Counted from the stretch's first letter, positions 25,296 to 34,682 are shown. The stretch: 64,000 nucleotides of DNA from Lachnospiraceae bacterium (GCA_021771755.1 JAETOL010000002.1:62001-126000), one strand, 5' to 3'. Numbers and translations: made by a program. The notes: generated by a model not told the origin, from the letters alone.

Positions 25296-25325
25296 TGACC
25301 AGGGGGTATTTTTACTTCCTGGTCA
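25296..25325 (+). promoter_or_regulatory. Inverted repeat in the leader of the first CobW gene
   Basis: TGACCAGG (25296-25303) and CCTGGTCA (25318-25325) form a perfect 8-bp dyad separated by 14 bases, 35 bp before the start codon. It could be an operator or an mRNA hairpin. It does not match the Firmicutes Zur box. Confidence 0.5.
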
Positions 25326-25359
25326 AATGTGCGTTAAATAAGAAAAAGGGGTATAGATC

Positions 25360-26469
25360 ATGACAAAAATTGACATTATCTCCGGCTTTCTTGGAGCCGG
25401 CAAAACAACTCTTATCAAAAAACTTCTTCAGGAGGCTTTTCAGGAAGAACAGGTTGTTCTGATCGAAAATGAATTTGGTGAGATCGGAATTGACGGAGGA
25501 TTTTTGAAGGAAGCAGGAATTGAGATCCGAGAAATGAATTCCGGATGTATCTGCTGTTCTCTGGTAGGTGATTTCGGTGCATCTCTGAAAGAAGTGATCG
25601 AGAAATATCATCCGGACAGAATCCTCATTGAGCCATCAGGCGTAGGCAAGCTGTCCGACGTGATCCGTGCGGTTAAGGATGTGCAGGAAGAGACAGGCCT
25701 TGTACTGAACAGTTATACAACTGTGGTAGACGCCAAGAAATGCAAAATGTATATGAGAAACTTTGGAGAATTTTTTAACAACCAGGTAGAGTATGCAGGC
25801 GCAATCATTATGAGCAGAACGGATATTGTGGATGAGGAAAAAGCTATGCAGTCCATGGAACTTCTTCGTGGATTGAATGCCAAAGCTGCTATTATCACCA
25901 CACCGATCGAAAAGCTGGATGGAAAGAAGCTTCTGGAGGTAATGGAGCATCCGGTATCCCTGGAGCAGGAAATGATGGATGAGGAAGTATGCCCGGAATG
26001 CGGACATGTACATGAGCATGGTCATCATCACGAGCATCACCATGACCATGAGTGCGGATGTGGTCACGATCACGAGGAACATGAGCATCACCATGATCAT
26101 GAGTGCGGATGTGGCCACGATCATGAGGAACACGGGCATCACCATGACCATGAGTGCGGATGCGGTCACGATCATCATCACCATCATCATGCAGATGAGG
26201 TGTTTACAAGCTGGGGCCGCGAGACCATTAAGAAATATTCCAGAGAAAATCTTGAAAAGATCCTGGAGACTCTTTCAGGATCAGAGGAGTACGGTGTGAT
26301 TCTTCGTGCAAAGGGAATGCTTCCGGCAGAAGACGGAACCTGGATCTATTTTGATATGGTTCCGGAGGAAACAGAGATTCGTGAAGGCGCGCCGGAATAT
26401 ACCGGACGCCTCTGCGTGATCGGTTCAAAATTAAACGAGGACAGGCTGGCAGAACTCTTCGGATTATAA
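25360..26469 (+). CDS. CobW family metallochaperone GTPase with His-rich insert
   Basis: 369 aa. The N-terminal GTPase has GFLGAGKTT (Walker A), ENEFGEIGIDGGF, the GCICCS metal-binding CxCC motif, and later LIEPSGVGK and SRTDIVD. A His/Cys/Asp-rich stretch (about residues 214-280) contains three 17-residue repeats, then a CobW C-terminal domain (RAKGMLPAEDGTWIYFDMVP). Family members deliver zinc, cobalt or nickel to client proteins; the insert suggests metal storage or sensing. The neighbouring gene encodes a second CobW-like GTPase 13 bp downstream. Confidence 0.9.
   Translation: MTKIDIISGFLGAGKTTLIKKLLQEAFQEEQVVLIENEFGEIGIDGGFLKEAGIEIREMNSGCICCSLVGDFGASLKEVIEKYHPDRILIEPSGVGKLSDVIRAVKDVQEETGLVLNSYTTVVDAKKCKMYMRNFGEFFNNQVEYAGAIIMSRTDIVDEEKAMQSMELLRGLNAKAAIITTPIEKLDGKKLLEVMEHPVSLEQEMMDEEVCPECGHVHEHGHHHEHHHDHECGCGHDHEEHEHHHDHECGCGHDHEEHGHHHDHECGCGHDHHHHHHADEVFTSWGRETIKKYSRENLEKILETLSGSEEYGVILRAKGMLPAEDGTWIYFDMVPEETEIREGAPEYTGRLCVIGSKLNEDRLAELFGL
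26035..26187 (+). repeat. Three 51-bp tandem repeats in the CobW gene
   Basis: Each unit encodes HHHDHECGCGHDHEEH plus one residue; the third unit drifts into a poly-His run. The copies start at 26035, 26086 and 26137. The in-frame unit size means slippage could change copy number without breaking the gene. Confidence 0.9.
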
Positions 26470-26482
26470 CAGGAGGATGAGG

Positions 26483-27433
26483 ATGAACGAGATTACAGTA
26501 CCCATTTATCTGCTTACAGGTTTTCTGGAAAGTGGAAAGACCTCTTTCCTGAATTTTACGCTGCAGCAGGATTATTTTTATACAGAAGGAAGAACACTTC
26601 TGATCCTCTGTGAAGAGGGAGAAGTGGAATATGACAAAGCAGTTCTGGAAATGAGCAATACGGTAGTAGAGGTCATTGAAAAAGAAGAGGATCTTACGAC
26701 AGACCGTCTGGCGGCTATGGATATTCTGTATCAGCCGGAAAGAGTGATCATAGAATATAACGGTATGTGGCTGGTAAGTAATTTTGAAAAAATGGAAAAG
26801 CCGGCAGGCTGGGGAATAGAGCAGCAGATCACCTGTGTGGATGCAAGTACCTTCCAGATGTATATGGCAAATATGAAATCTATTTTTATGGATATGGTAA
26901 GAGGCAGCGACATGGTGGTGTTTAACCGCTGCAAAAAAGAAGATCCTCTTGCTACTTACAGAAGAGGCATCAAGGTTGCCAATCAGAGGGCAGAGGTGAT
27001 TTTTGAGGATGAAGAAGGCGAATTGGATGATATTTTTCAGGATGAGATGCCTTTTGACGTCAATGCCCCGGTGATCGAGATCCTTCCGGAGGATTATGGG
27101 ATCTGGTTTGTGGACGCGATGGATCATCCGGAAACCTATGAAGGAAAAACTGTGAAGTTTAAAGCAAGAGTCATGAAACCAAGAGGAATGGGAAGTAAAT
27201 TTTTTGTTCCGGGCCGTACTGCCATGACCTGCTGTGCAGACGATACCACATTTCTGGGATATGTGTGCAAAAGCGCTTTTGCACCAAAGCTGAATCCGGG
27301 ACAGTGGGTGGAAGTCACAGCGAAGGTAGGCATTGAAAACCGCATGGAATATCAGGGAGAAGGGATCGTGCTTTATGCAGATTTTGTAGAACCCTGTGAG
27401 CCTCTGGAAGAAGAAATGGTATATTTTAATTAA
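26483..27433 (+). CDS. CobW-like GTPase fused to a TIGR03943/YcgQ-type C-terminal domain
   Basis: 316 aa. Residues 1-180 are a CobW-like GTPase with GFLESGKTSF, but the CxCC motif is replaced by LILCEEGEVEYD. From about 215 the sequence (TYEGKTVKFKARVM, then RTAMTCCADDTTFLGYVCKS) resembles the C-terminal domain of TIGR03943/YcgQ proteins, which pair with YcgR permease-like proteins in suspected metal transport. The start at 26483 sits six bases after AGGAGG. With the first CobW protein it may form a metal-handling pair. Confidence 0.75.
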   Translation: MNEITVPIYLLTGFLESGKTSFLNFTLQQDYFYTEGRTLLILCEEGEVEYDKAVLEMSNTVVEVIEKEEDLTTDRLAAMDILYQPERVIIEYNGMWLVSNFEKMEKPAGWGIEQQITCVDASTFQMYMANMKSIFMDMVRGSDMVVFNRCKKEDPLATYRRGIKVANQRAEVIFEDEEGELDDIFQDEMPFDVNAPVIEILPEDYGIWFVDAMDHPETYEGKTVKFKARVMKPRGMGSKFFVPGRTAMTCCADDTTFLGYVCKSAFAPKLNPGQWVEVTAKVGIENRMEYQGEGIVLYADFVEPCEPLEEEMVYFN

Positions 27434-27444
27434 GGAGAAAAAGC

Positions 27445-28023
27445 ATGTATTTAGTAGTTGGTCTGGGAAATCCAGGAAGGCAGTATGAAGCCACCCGGCA
27501 CAACATGGGCTTTGATGTGATCGACCGTCTGGTGGAGGAACACAGGATTCCCCAGGGCGGCGTAAAATTCAATGCCATGTATGGAAAAGGAATCATTGGA
27601 GGAGAACAGGTGCTTCTGATGAAACCTCTCTCTTATATGAATCTGAGCGGCGGTCCTGTAAGGGATATGGCGCATTATTTTAAAATCGATCCGGAAACAG
27701 AGATGATCGTGATTTATGACGATATTGATCTGGAGCCGGGACAGCTGAGGATCCGGAAACAGGGAAGCGCCGGAGGCCATAATGGAATCAAGGATCTGAT
27801 CAAACAGCTGGGAACACAGAAATTTGTCCGTATTAAGGTCGGTGTAGGAGCCAAGCCTCAGGGCTGGGATCTGGCAGACCATGTTCTGGGAAGATTTGAT
27901 ACTCAGGAAAGAAAGTTAGTGAATGAGGCTCAGGAGCGTGCGGCAAAAGCTGTGGAAATGATTCTTTCCAAAGGAACAGACGCAGCCATGAATGAGTTCA
28001 ACAAAAAAACGGGGGTCGTATGA
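27445..28023 (+). CDS. pth: Peptidyl-tRNA hydrolase
   Basis: 192 aa, normal size. GLGNPGRQYEATRHNMGFDVID contains the catalytic His, followed by KPLSYMNLSGG and the DDIDLEPGQLRIR and GSAGGHNGIKD motifs. Pth frees peptides from stalled peptidyl-tRNA. Its stop overlaps the mfd start in ATGA, so the two are co-translated. Confidence 0.96.
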   Translation: MYLVVGLGNPGRQYEATRHNMGFDVIDRLVEEHRIPQGGVKFNAMYGKGIIGGEQVLLMKPLSYMNLSGGPVRDMAHYFKIDPETEMIVIYDDIDLEPGQLRIRKQGSAGGHNGIKDLIKQLGTQKFVRIKVGVGAKPQGWDLADHVLGRFDTQERKLVNEAQERAAKAVEMILSKGTDAAMNEFNKKTGVV

Positions 28024-31000
28024 AAACATTTTTGCAGCCTCTGCAAAACCTTGCAGAGATGGAAGAAATCCAGGCACAGGCAAAAAATAACCGGGGTGTC
28101 CTGGCTGTCAGCGGCTGTATGGAGTCCCAGAAGGCACATATGATATATGGGCTTTCCGGGCTCTTTCCATGTCATCTGGTTATTTCTGAGGATGAGCGCA
28201 GCGCAAAGCAGATTTATGAAGATTATCGTTTTTATGAAAAAAATGTTTATTATTATCCGGCCAGGGATCTTTTGTTTTTTCAGGCGGATATCCATGGGAA
28301 TCTTCTGATCCGCCAGAGAATGCAGGTGATCCGGGCTCTTCTGACTCAGCAGGAGATCACTGTGGTCACAAGTGTGGACGGCTGTATGGATTTTCTGGCG
28401 CCGCTTCAGGAAATCCGTGAACAGATCCTTGCTTTTCGCAATGACAGTCAGCTGGATATTGATAAGCTTAAAACAGACCTTGTTGCCATGGGTTATGAGC
28501 GTGTGGGACAGGTGGAAATGCCGGGACAGTTTTCCGTAAGGGGAGGGATCATTGACATTTATTCCCTGACAGAAGAGAATCCCTGGAGAATCGAGCTGTG
28601 GGGAGATGAGATTGATTCGATCCGAAGCTTTGATGCGCAGAGCCAGCGTTCTATTGAGAACCTGGAGGAGATTGTAATTTATCCGGCAGCGGAACAGCAG
28701 GTGGAAAAAAGCGGAATCACATTTCTGGATTATTTTGATCCGGAGCGTTCCATGATTTTTCTGGATGAACCGAACCGGCTTACAGAAAATGCAAAAGCAG
28801 TGGAAGAAGAATTTCGCCAGAGCTGCCGGAACCGTGAAGAAAAAGGAGAACAGAATCTTTCGGAAGGCTGGATGTGCTCCTGGGAGGAAGTCTGCCGGAA
28901 ACTGAACAAAAGAAACTGTGTGTCACTTTCTTCTCTGGAACCAAAAAGATCCGGATGGAACATCACCGGGGTACACAACCTCACTGTAAAATCCATGAGC
29001 TCCTATCAGAGCAGCTTTGAACTTCTGGTAAAAGATCTGCAGAAATACAAAAAACAGGGGTATCAGATCGTATTGATGTCCGGATCCAGAACAAGGGCAG
29101 AGCGTCTGGCAAAAGATCTGCAGGACGAAGGGCTCAATGCTTTTTACGGACAGGACAGCGAGCGTATACTGGAACCCGGAGAGATCATGGTGGTATACGG
29201 TCATGCCCGGAAAGGCTTTGAATATCCTCTGGTAAAATTTGCCGTGATCACAGAGACGGATATTTTTGGCAAGGAGCAGAAGCCCCGAAAGAAAAAGAAA
29301 AATTACAATGGGCAGAGGATACAGGACTTTTCGGAGCTGTCAATCGGAGATTTTGTAGTTCATGAAAAACACGGGCTTGGCATTTATAAGGGGATTGAAA
29401 AGGTCGAGGTAGACCGGATCGTCAAGGATTATATTAAGATTGAATACCGGGGCGGAAGTAACCTTTATATTCTTGCAACACAGCTGGATTCTCTGCAGAA
29501 ATATTCCGGTGCAGAGGCGTCAAAAGCTCCAAGGCTGAACAAGCTGGGCGGTCAGGAATGGAAAAAGACAAAGTCCAGAGTAAAGGGTGCCGTGCGGAAT
29601 ATTGCAAAAGAACTGGTGGAGCTTTACGCAGTACGTCAGGAAAAGGAAGGCTATGTGTGCGGACCGGACACGGTATGGCAGAGAGAGTTTGAGGAAATGT
29701 TCCCCTATGAGGAAACGGAGGATCAGCTTGCTGCCATCGAGGATACAAAAAAAGATATGGAAAGCACCAAGATCATGGATCGTCTGGTGTGCGGAGACGT
29801 AGGCTACGGAAAAACGGAGATCGCTCTCCGGGCAGCTTTTAAGGCGGTACAGGAAAGCCGTCAGGTTATTTATCTTGTGCCTACCACCATTCTTGCCCAG
29901 CAGGTTTACAACACCTTTGTACAGAGGATGAAAGAATTTCCGGTAAGGGTGGATCTTTTGTGCCGTTTCCGTACTCCTGCCCAGCAGCAGAAGACGATCA
30001 GTGACCTGAAAAAGGGGCAGGTGGATATCATCGTGGGAACCCACCGTGTTCTTTCCAAGGATGTGGAATTTAAGAACCTGGGACTTCTGATCATTGATGA
30101 GGAGCAGAGGTTTGGTGTTGTCCATAAAGAAAAGATCAAGCAGCTGAAAAAAGATATCGATGTGCTCACACTGACAGCGACTCCGATTCCAAGGACACTT
30201 CATATGAGTCTGATCGGAATCCGTGACATGAGTGTGCTGGAAGAGCCGCCTATGGATCGTGTGCCCATCCAGACCTATGTAATGGAATATGATGAGGAAA
30301 CCGTACGGGAGGCAGTAAACCGTGAACTGCGCCGGGGCGGCCAGGTTTACTATGTGTATAACAGAGTCAATGATATTGCGGAGGTGGCGCTGCGGCTTTC
30401 CAGGCTGCTTCCGGATGCAAGGATCGATTTTGCACATGGGCAGATGAGTGAACGGGAGCTGGAGGGTGTCATGTTTGCCTTTATCAATGGGGATATTGAC
30501 GTGCTGGTCTCCACTACCATCATTGAGACAGGTCTTGATATCTCCAATGTAAATACCATGATCATCCATGATTCTGACCGCTACGGTCTGTCTCAGCTCT
30601 ATCAGCTCCGGGGACGTATCGGACGCTCCAACCGGACGGCATATGCGTTTTTGATGTACCGCAAAAATACCATGCTGAAGGAAACTGCAGAAAAAAGGCT
30701 TTCTGCTATCCGGGAATATACGGATCTGGGAAGCGGATTTAAGATTGCCATGCGTGATCTGGAGCTTCGCGGCGCGGGAAATCTTCTGGGGGCAGAGCAG
30801 CACGGCCATATGAATGCGGTAGGATATGACCTTTACTGTAAAATGCTCAGTGAGGCGGTAAAGGAAGCCAAGGGAATCCATACCATGGAAGACTTTGAGA
30901 CAACCATTGATCTGACTATGGATGCTTTTATCCCGGATTCCTATATCAGCAACGAATACCAGAAACTGGATATTTACAAAAGGATCGCCGGGATCGAAAA

Positions 31001-31337
31001 TCAGCAGGACTATGACGATATGCTGGAAGAGCTTCTGGACCGTTTCGGAGAGATGCCGAAAGCAGTGCTGAACCTTCTGGCTATCGCGAGGATGAAAGCG
31101 CTTGCCCACAGATCGTATGTAACAGAGATCAAACAGCTGGGAAAAGATATGCGGATCACTCTTTACGAAAAGGCCCAGATCGATCCTTCCGGTATTCCTG
31201 CACTGATGCAGAAGTATCGGAGAGGACTGCAGTTTAAGGCAGAGCAGGAACCGAAATTCATTTTTACTCCCCAGGGGCGTGTGCTGGAGGCTCTGACAGA
31301 TTTTCTGGAGGAGCTGAATCAGCTGGTGGAGGAGTAG
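28020..31337 (+). CDS. mfd: Transcription-repair coupling factor Mfd
   Basis: 1105 aa. The UvrB-like N-terminal part (VSGCMESQKAHMIYGL) is followed by the RNA polymerase-interacting domain near 455-560 (VHEKHGLGIYKGIEK), a RecG-like helicase with GDVGYGKTE (Walker A), DEEQRFG (DEEQ box) and TATPIPRTLHM, then the TRG motif and C-terminal domain. Mfd removes stalled RNA polymerase and recruits UvrA. The start codon overlaps the pth stop by 4 bp; the pth-mfd order is conserved in Firmicutes. Confidence 0.96.
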   Translation: MKTFLQPLQNLAEMEEIQAQAKNNRGVLAVSGCMESQKAHMIYGLSGLFPCHLVISEDERSAKQIYEDYRFYEKNVYYYPARDLLFFQADIHGNLLIRQRMQVIRALLTQQEITVVTSVDGCMDFLAPLQEIREQILAFRNDSQLDIDKLKTDLVAMGYERVGQVEMPGQFSVRGGIIDIYSLTEENPWRIELWGDEIDSIRSFDAQSQRSIENLEEIVIYPAAEQQVEKSGITFLDYFDPERSMIFLDEPNRLTENAKAVEEEFRQSCRNREEKGEQNLSEGWMCSWEEVCRKLNKRNCVSLSSLEPKRSGWNITGVHNLTVKSMSSYQSSFELLVKDLQKYKKQGYQIVLMSGSRTRAERLAKDLQDEGLNAFYGQDSERILEPGEIMVVYGHARKGFEYPLVKFAVITETDIFGKEQKPRKKKKNYNGQRIQDFSELSIGDFVVHEKHGLGIYKGIEKVEVDRIVKDYIKIEYRGGSNLYILATQLDSLQKYSGAEASKAPRLNKLGGQEWKKTKSRVKGAVRNIAKELVELYAVRQEKEGYVCGPDTVWQREFEEMFPYEETEDQLAAIEDTKKDMESTKIMDRLVCGDVGYGKTEIALRAAFKAVQESRQVIYLVPTTILAQQVYNTFVQRMKEFPVRVDLLCRFRTPAQQQKTISDLKKGQVDIIVGTHRVLSKDVEFKNLGLLIIDEEQRFGVVHKEKIKQLKKDIDVLTLTATPIPRTLHMSLIGIRDMSVLEEPPMDRVPIQTYVMEYDEETVREAVNRELRRGGQVYYVYNRVNDIAEVALRLSRLLPDARIDFAHGQMSERELEGVMFAFINGDIDVLVSTTIIETGLDISNVNTMIIHDSDRYGLSQLYQLRGRIGRSNRTAYAFLMYRKNTMLKETAEKRLSAIREYTDLGSGFKIAMRDLELRGAGNLLGAEQHGHMNAVGYDLYCKMLSEAVKEAKGIHTMEDFETTIDLTMDAFIPDSYISNEYQKLDIYKRIAGIENQQDYDDMLEELLDRFGEMPKAVLNLLAIARMKALAHRSYVTEIKQLGKDMRITLYEKAQIDPSGIPALMQKYRRGLQFKAEQEPKFIFTPQGRVLEALTDFLEELNQLVEE

Positions 31338-31368
31338 CAGCAGTACCTTGATCGAAGCTGCTGATTTT
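31336..31368 (+). terminator. Possible terminator after mfd
   Basis: AGCAGC / GCTGCT stem followed by GATTTT; a weak T tract. Confidence 0.35.
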
Positions 31369-31421
31369 GCATAAAGTATTGTGGCGAATGTGTGAAATGT
31401 CAGGTATTTTTATGTTTCTCC

Positions 31422-31450
31422 TTGCCCTCAGGGCGAAAAAAGTTTATACT
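31422..31450 (+). promoter_or_regulatory. Sigma-A promoter of the PrsA-like gene
   Basis: TTGCCC, 17 bp, TATACT. Confidence 0.6.
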
Positions 31451-31485
31451 TGTAGCTATGAAATCAGGCTACAATGGAGGATAAT

Positions 31486-32691
31486 ATGAAAGAAATGTCA
31501 AAGAGAGCAGCCGTTGCCGCACTTGCAGGCGTAATGGCTATGGGAATGCTTACAGGCTGCGGTGAGAAAAAATTAGATGGAACCAAAACAGTTGCAACTG
31601 TAAACGGAACAGAAATCCCAATGGGAGTTCTGAGTGTGATGGTTCGTCATAGCCAGGCACAGACAGAGGCAATGTATGCAAGTTTTATGGGAGGCTCTGA
31701 TTTTGCTATCTGGGATACAGAGGCAGAAGAAGGAAAAACCTTTGGCCAGCAGGCAGTAGAACAGTCTCTGGAAGAATTAGAGACCATGTATTTGATGAAA
31801 GAAAAAGCAGCAGATTATGGTGTGGAGATCACAGAGGAAGATCAGAAGGCCATTGAAGAGGCTGCAGCAGAATTTATGAAAGCCAACAGTCAGGAGACCA
31901 TCGAGAAACTGGCAGTGACTGAGGATCAGGTGAAGACCTATCTGGAGCTCAGAACTTATGAGGCACGTATGCAGGAACCGATTGTGGCTGATGTGGATAC
32001 AGAAGTATCTGAAGAAGAGTCACAGCAGTCTTCTTTCAGCTATGTAAGCCTTAGTACAGCAGACCTTGAAGAAAAGGACGCAGAGAAGAAAAAAGAAGAC
32101 GCACAGGAAATCCTGGATACTATGAAAAAGGATCCGGAAGCGGATTTTGATGAGACTGCGAAAGCAGTGAATGAAGAGTATGCGGCTCTTGACGGAACTT
32201 TTGATACCACAGCTCCTGAGGACGAGGATGATGCGTCTTCCAGCTACCCGACAGAGGTACTTGAAGTGTTAAGATCTCTGGAGGATGGAGAAATGGGACC
32301 GGATGTTATTGAAACAGATACCGGATATTATGTTGTCAGACTGGATAAGAAACTGGATGAGGAAGCGACCGCAAATAAAAAGGATTCCATCATTGAAGAA
32401 CGAAAGAGTGAACTTTATACAGACACGACAACAAGCTGGAGAGAAGAAGCTGAGATCAATGTAGACCAGAAGGTTCTGAAGACACTTACCGTTACAGACA
32501 ACAATAAATTTACTGTTTCTGTACCAGAAACAGAAGAAATGACAGAAGAATCCGCAGAAGAAACAACTGAGGAGACGACTGCAGAGGATGAGACTGCAGA
32601 AGATGCAGATTCCGAGGAACTTTCAGATGAGGAAGTACTGGTGCCGGCAGAAGAAGAGGCTGAGGCAGCAGGAGAAGAAGCAGCAGAATAA
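31486..32691 (+). CDS. PrsA/SurA-like lipoprotein, peptidyl-prolyl isomerase
   Basis: 401 aa from the ATG at 31486, which follows GGAGGATAAT. The signal peptide ends in the lipobox LTGC. A SurA_N-like region starts at VATVNGTEIPMGVL, and a degenerate PPIC/parvulin domain lies near residues 180-290 (DETAKAVNEEYAALDG, ETDTGYYVVRLDKKLDEE). The C-terminal 60 residues are almost all Glu, Thr, Ala and Asp. It should help fold secreted proteins at the outer face of the membrane. The gene has its own promoter and a strong terminator. Confidence 0.82.
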   Translation: MKEMSKRAAVAALAGVMAMGMLTGCGEKKLDGTKTVATVNGTEIPMGVLSVMVRHSQAQTEAMYASFMGGSDFAIWDTEAEEGKTFGQQAVEQSLEELETMYLMKEKAADYGVEITEEDQKAIEEAAAEFMKANSQETIEKLAVTEDQVKTYLELRTYEARMQEPIVADVDTEVSEEESQQSSFSYVSLSTADLEEKDAEKKKEDAQEILDTMKKDPEADFDETAKAVNEEYAALDGTFDTTAPEDEDDASSSYPTEVLEVLRSLEDGEMGPDVIETDTGYYVVRLDKKLDEEATANKKDSIIEERKSELYTDTTTSWREEAEINVDQKVLKTLTVTDNNKFTVSVPETEEMTEESAEETTEETTAEDETAEDADSEELSDEEVLVPAEEEAEAAGEEAAE

Positions 32692-32707
32692 AAAAGACAA
32701 AATAAGC

Positions 32708-32734
32708 AAGGGGAGCCGGTGAAAGGCTCCCCTT
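32708..32734. terminator. Terminator between convergent genes
   Basis: AAGGGGAGCC and GGCTCCCCTT form a 10-bp perfect stem with a seven-base loop. Confidence 0.9.
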
Positions 32735-32744
32735 TGTGTTTGCA

Positions 32745-33878
32745 TTAGTTGTCTTCTGAAAAAGAAACATGAATTCCATTAACCTCAATGTCGCCCTCCA
32801 TAGGGATGACCAGACATTTCCGTCCGTCCACGATCTTTGTTTCTATCAGCTCTGCACGGTCGGGCTCTACGTGGATCACAACATCGGGTGTTTTGATCTC
32901 CATTCTCCTGGTATTGGTGATATTGGAAGCCATAAGGGCAGTGTTCTCTCCAGCGGTGGCCTCATAACAGGAATCAAAGGTCTCCAGTTTTTCTTCTTCC
33001 ACCCCGCATTCTTCAAACAGGCGTTTTACTTCCGGTTTTGTCAGTACGGCCGGTTCCGGAGCATCCTTCTGGGATTCTACCCATTCGTTTAATTTTTCAT
33101 GGATATTCATGACGGTATCGTAGGCGCAGTCTTCCCCCAGTGTTTCTTCCACAAGCGCATTAAAAGAATCTCTTTGTCCGCCTGCAGAAAGTGGGGTGAC
33201 GCATCCAAAAAGTTCGTCTACAAAGGTGCTGCGCAGCTGTTCCGCATTTTTGGAATAATAAAGAAGCCCATGGATATCGGTACTTCTGTCATTAAATACC
33301 GGAAAAAGAAATCCAAGATCCGGCATTTCCACGATCCAGTCCCGGATGCGGTCTTCGATATGATTGGTTTCTGCATTGTAGCAGAGTCCTGCCTTGGAAA
33401 GCTTTACCGGACAGATGCTGCAGAGGATATGGTCATAGATCTCATCGGAGGCGTCGAACATATCCATGCCGTCAGAGGATCTTCCGGGAATATCATATAC
33501 TGCGTGGATCAGGATAATGTAATAATTCTCTCCGTAGTCATAGGATTGTATGATCTTGTCATAAAATTCTTCGATAAGAGCATCATCCTGAAGCTTGCTT
33601 CCCCGAAGCTTCATAAGGAATTCCTGAGTTCCCCCTTCTTTTTCCTGTTCCAGAGGAAATTCCATATTGATAAGATTTTTCCCAATGGTACCGGACAGGG
33701 TCTTTTTAAAGATTTCAAAGTATTTGAAGCTTTCTTCTTCGGACAGGGATAGAAAAGCTTCTTTTAGCTCTGTTTTTTTGTTTTTTTCTCCATCAACATA
33801 GCAGCCGCAGATGCGGGTAATGGAACATCTGTCAGGTGTAAACTGCTTTTTGATCTCGGATATTTCTTTTTTATTCAT
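32745..33878 (-). CDS. DUF4317 domain protein
   Basis: 377 aa, soluble. The start MNKKEISEIKKQFTPDRCSI and the phrase RICGCYVDGEKNKK are typical of DUF4317, a family found in Clostridia with no known role. AAGGAG lies 11 bases before the ATG. Four Cys and an acidic C-terminus are present; no catalytic motif is recognised. It shares the downstream terminator with the PrsA-like gene. Confidence 0.85.
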   Translation of the reverse strand: MNKKEISEIKKQFTPDRCSITRICGCYVDGEKNKKTELKEAFLSLSEEESFKYFEIFKKTLSGTIGKNLINMEFPLEQEKEGGTQEFLMKLRGSKLQDDALIEEFYDKIIQSYDYGENYYIILIHAVYDIPGRSSDGMDMFDASDEIYDHILCSICPVKLSKAGLCYNAETNHIEDRIRDWIVEMPDLGFLFPVFNDRSTDIHGLLYYSKNAEQLRSTFVDELFGCVTPLSAGGQRDSFNALVEETLGEDCAYDTVMNIHEKLNEWVESQKDAPEPAVLTKPEVKRLFEECGVEEEKLETFDSCYEATAGENTALMASNITNTRRMEIKTPDVVIHVEPDRAELIETKIVDGRKCLVIPMEGDIEVNGIHVSFSEDN

Positions 33879-33957
33879 AGAGTAAATGTCTCCTTTTTAT
33901 GCAGAGTTCAGGAATCTATTATATCCTGAAATCCTGTCAGGAGCAAGAGGGGGACTT

Positions 33958-34599
33958 TCAGAGTCTGGAATATCCATTTCCACTTACAATAGCATCGATT
34001 TTCTGTTTTGCCCTGCAAAGAGGACAATCATGAAGCTTATAGCTGTTGTAATCGGGGATATCCTTTTTCTGGAAAATCGAGTGAACCGGAAGCTGTGCAA
34101 CGCTGTTTACAGCGCTGAAGATGGCTGCGATTCCACGGATTTTTCCGCCGTAATAAAGGATACTTTCCACAGCTCGTGCAAGAGTCTCTCCGGTTGTGAC
34201 GGAACCATTCAGGATCAGTATGTTTTTTCCTGCGATCATAGGCTGGATGTTGTCGCGGAAGATCATCTGTCCCACGCTGTTATATTCCGGTGAGGTAATA
34301 TAGATGGTCTGATGCATGTTCATGGAAAGGACTCCTGCTTTGGAAAGTTCTTCAGCCAGGTAGCCGCCGATCACTTCCAGACCGTCCATACAGACAATGG
34401 TATCAATAGGAATAGACGCCTCATAGTTCACAGCAAGTGCCTGAGCAATTCGCCTTGCCTCAGAACTTCTGGACTTCATGGTTGTCATGTCCAGATAATG
34501 AGTGATGTGAGAATAGGGTGTTGCAAAGTGACCGGGATAAATCTTGAGCTGGATACGTTCATCGCTTCTGGCATAAATCTTAAACATTTTTGATTCCAT
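33958..34599 (-). CDS. Phosphoribosyltransferase family protein
   Basis: 213 aa from the ATG at 34599, which has GGGAGG upstream; the ORF-track start 13 codons earlier is not supported. The core resembles type I phosphoribosyltransferases (IDTIVCMDGLEVIGGYLAEEL, then NILILNGSVTTGETLARAVESILYYGG in the PRPP-loop position). The canonical acidic pair of the PRPP loop is changed to NG, so PRPP binding may be altered. A C-terminal DCPLCRAKQK might bind a metal. The substrate is unknown. Confidence 0.78.
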   Translation of the reverse strand: MESKMFKIYARSDERIQLKIYPGHFATPYSHITHYLDMTTMKSRSSEARRIAQALAVNYEASIPIDTIVCMDGLEVIGGYLAEELSKAGVLSMNMHQTIYITSPEYNSVGQMIFRDNIQPMIAGKNILILNGSVTTGETLARAVESILYYGGKIRGIAAIFSAVNSVAQLPVHSIFQKKDIPDYNSYKLHDCPLCRAKQKIDAIVSGNGYSRL

Positions 34600-34652
34600 A
34601 AATACAACCTCCCTTTTTGCGATTTTCCTTTGTGACAATTCGAATATATCTA

Positions 34653-34682
34653 ATTATATCATCAGATACAAAATAATTTCAA
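34653..34682 (-). promoter_or_regulatory. Sigma-A promoter of the phosphoribosyltransferase gene
   Basis: On the minus strand TTGAAA, 18 bp, TATAAT. Confidence 0.65.

Noticed and set aside
26035-26187. Regular repeats resembling a CRISPR array
   Set aside because: Tandem without spacers and in-frame within the CobW coding sequence.
29520-31109. 529-aa ORF on the minus strand
   Set aside because: Antisense shadow of mfd, which has all helicase motifs on the plus strand.
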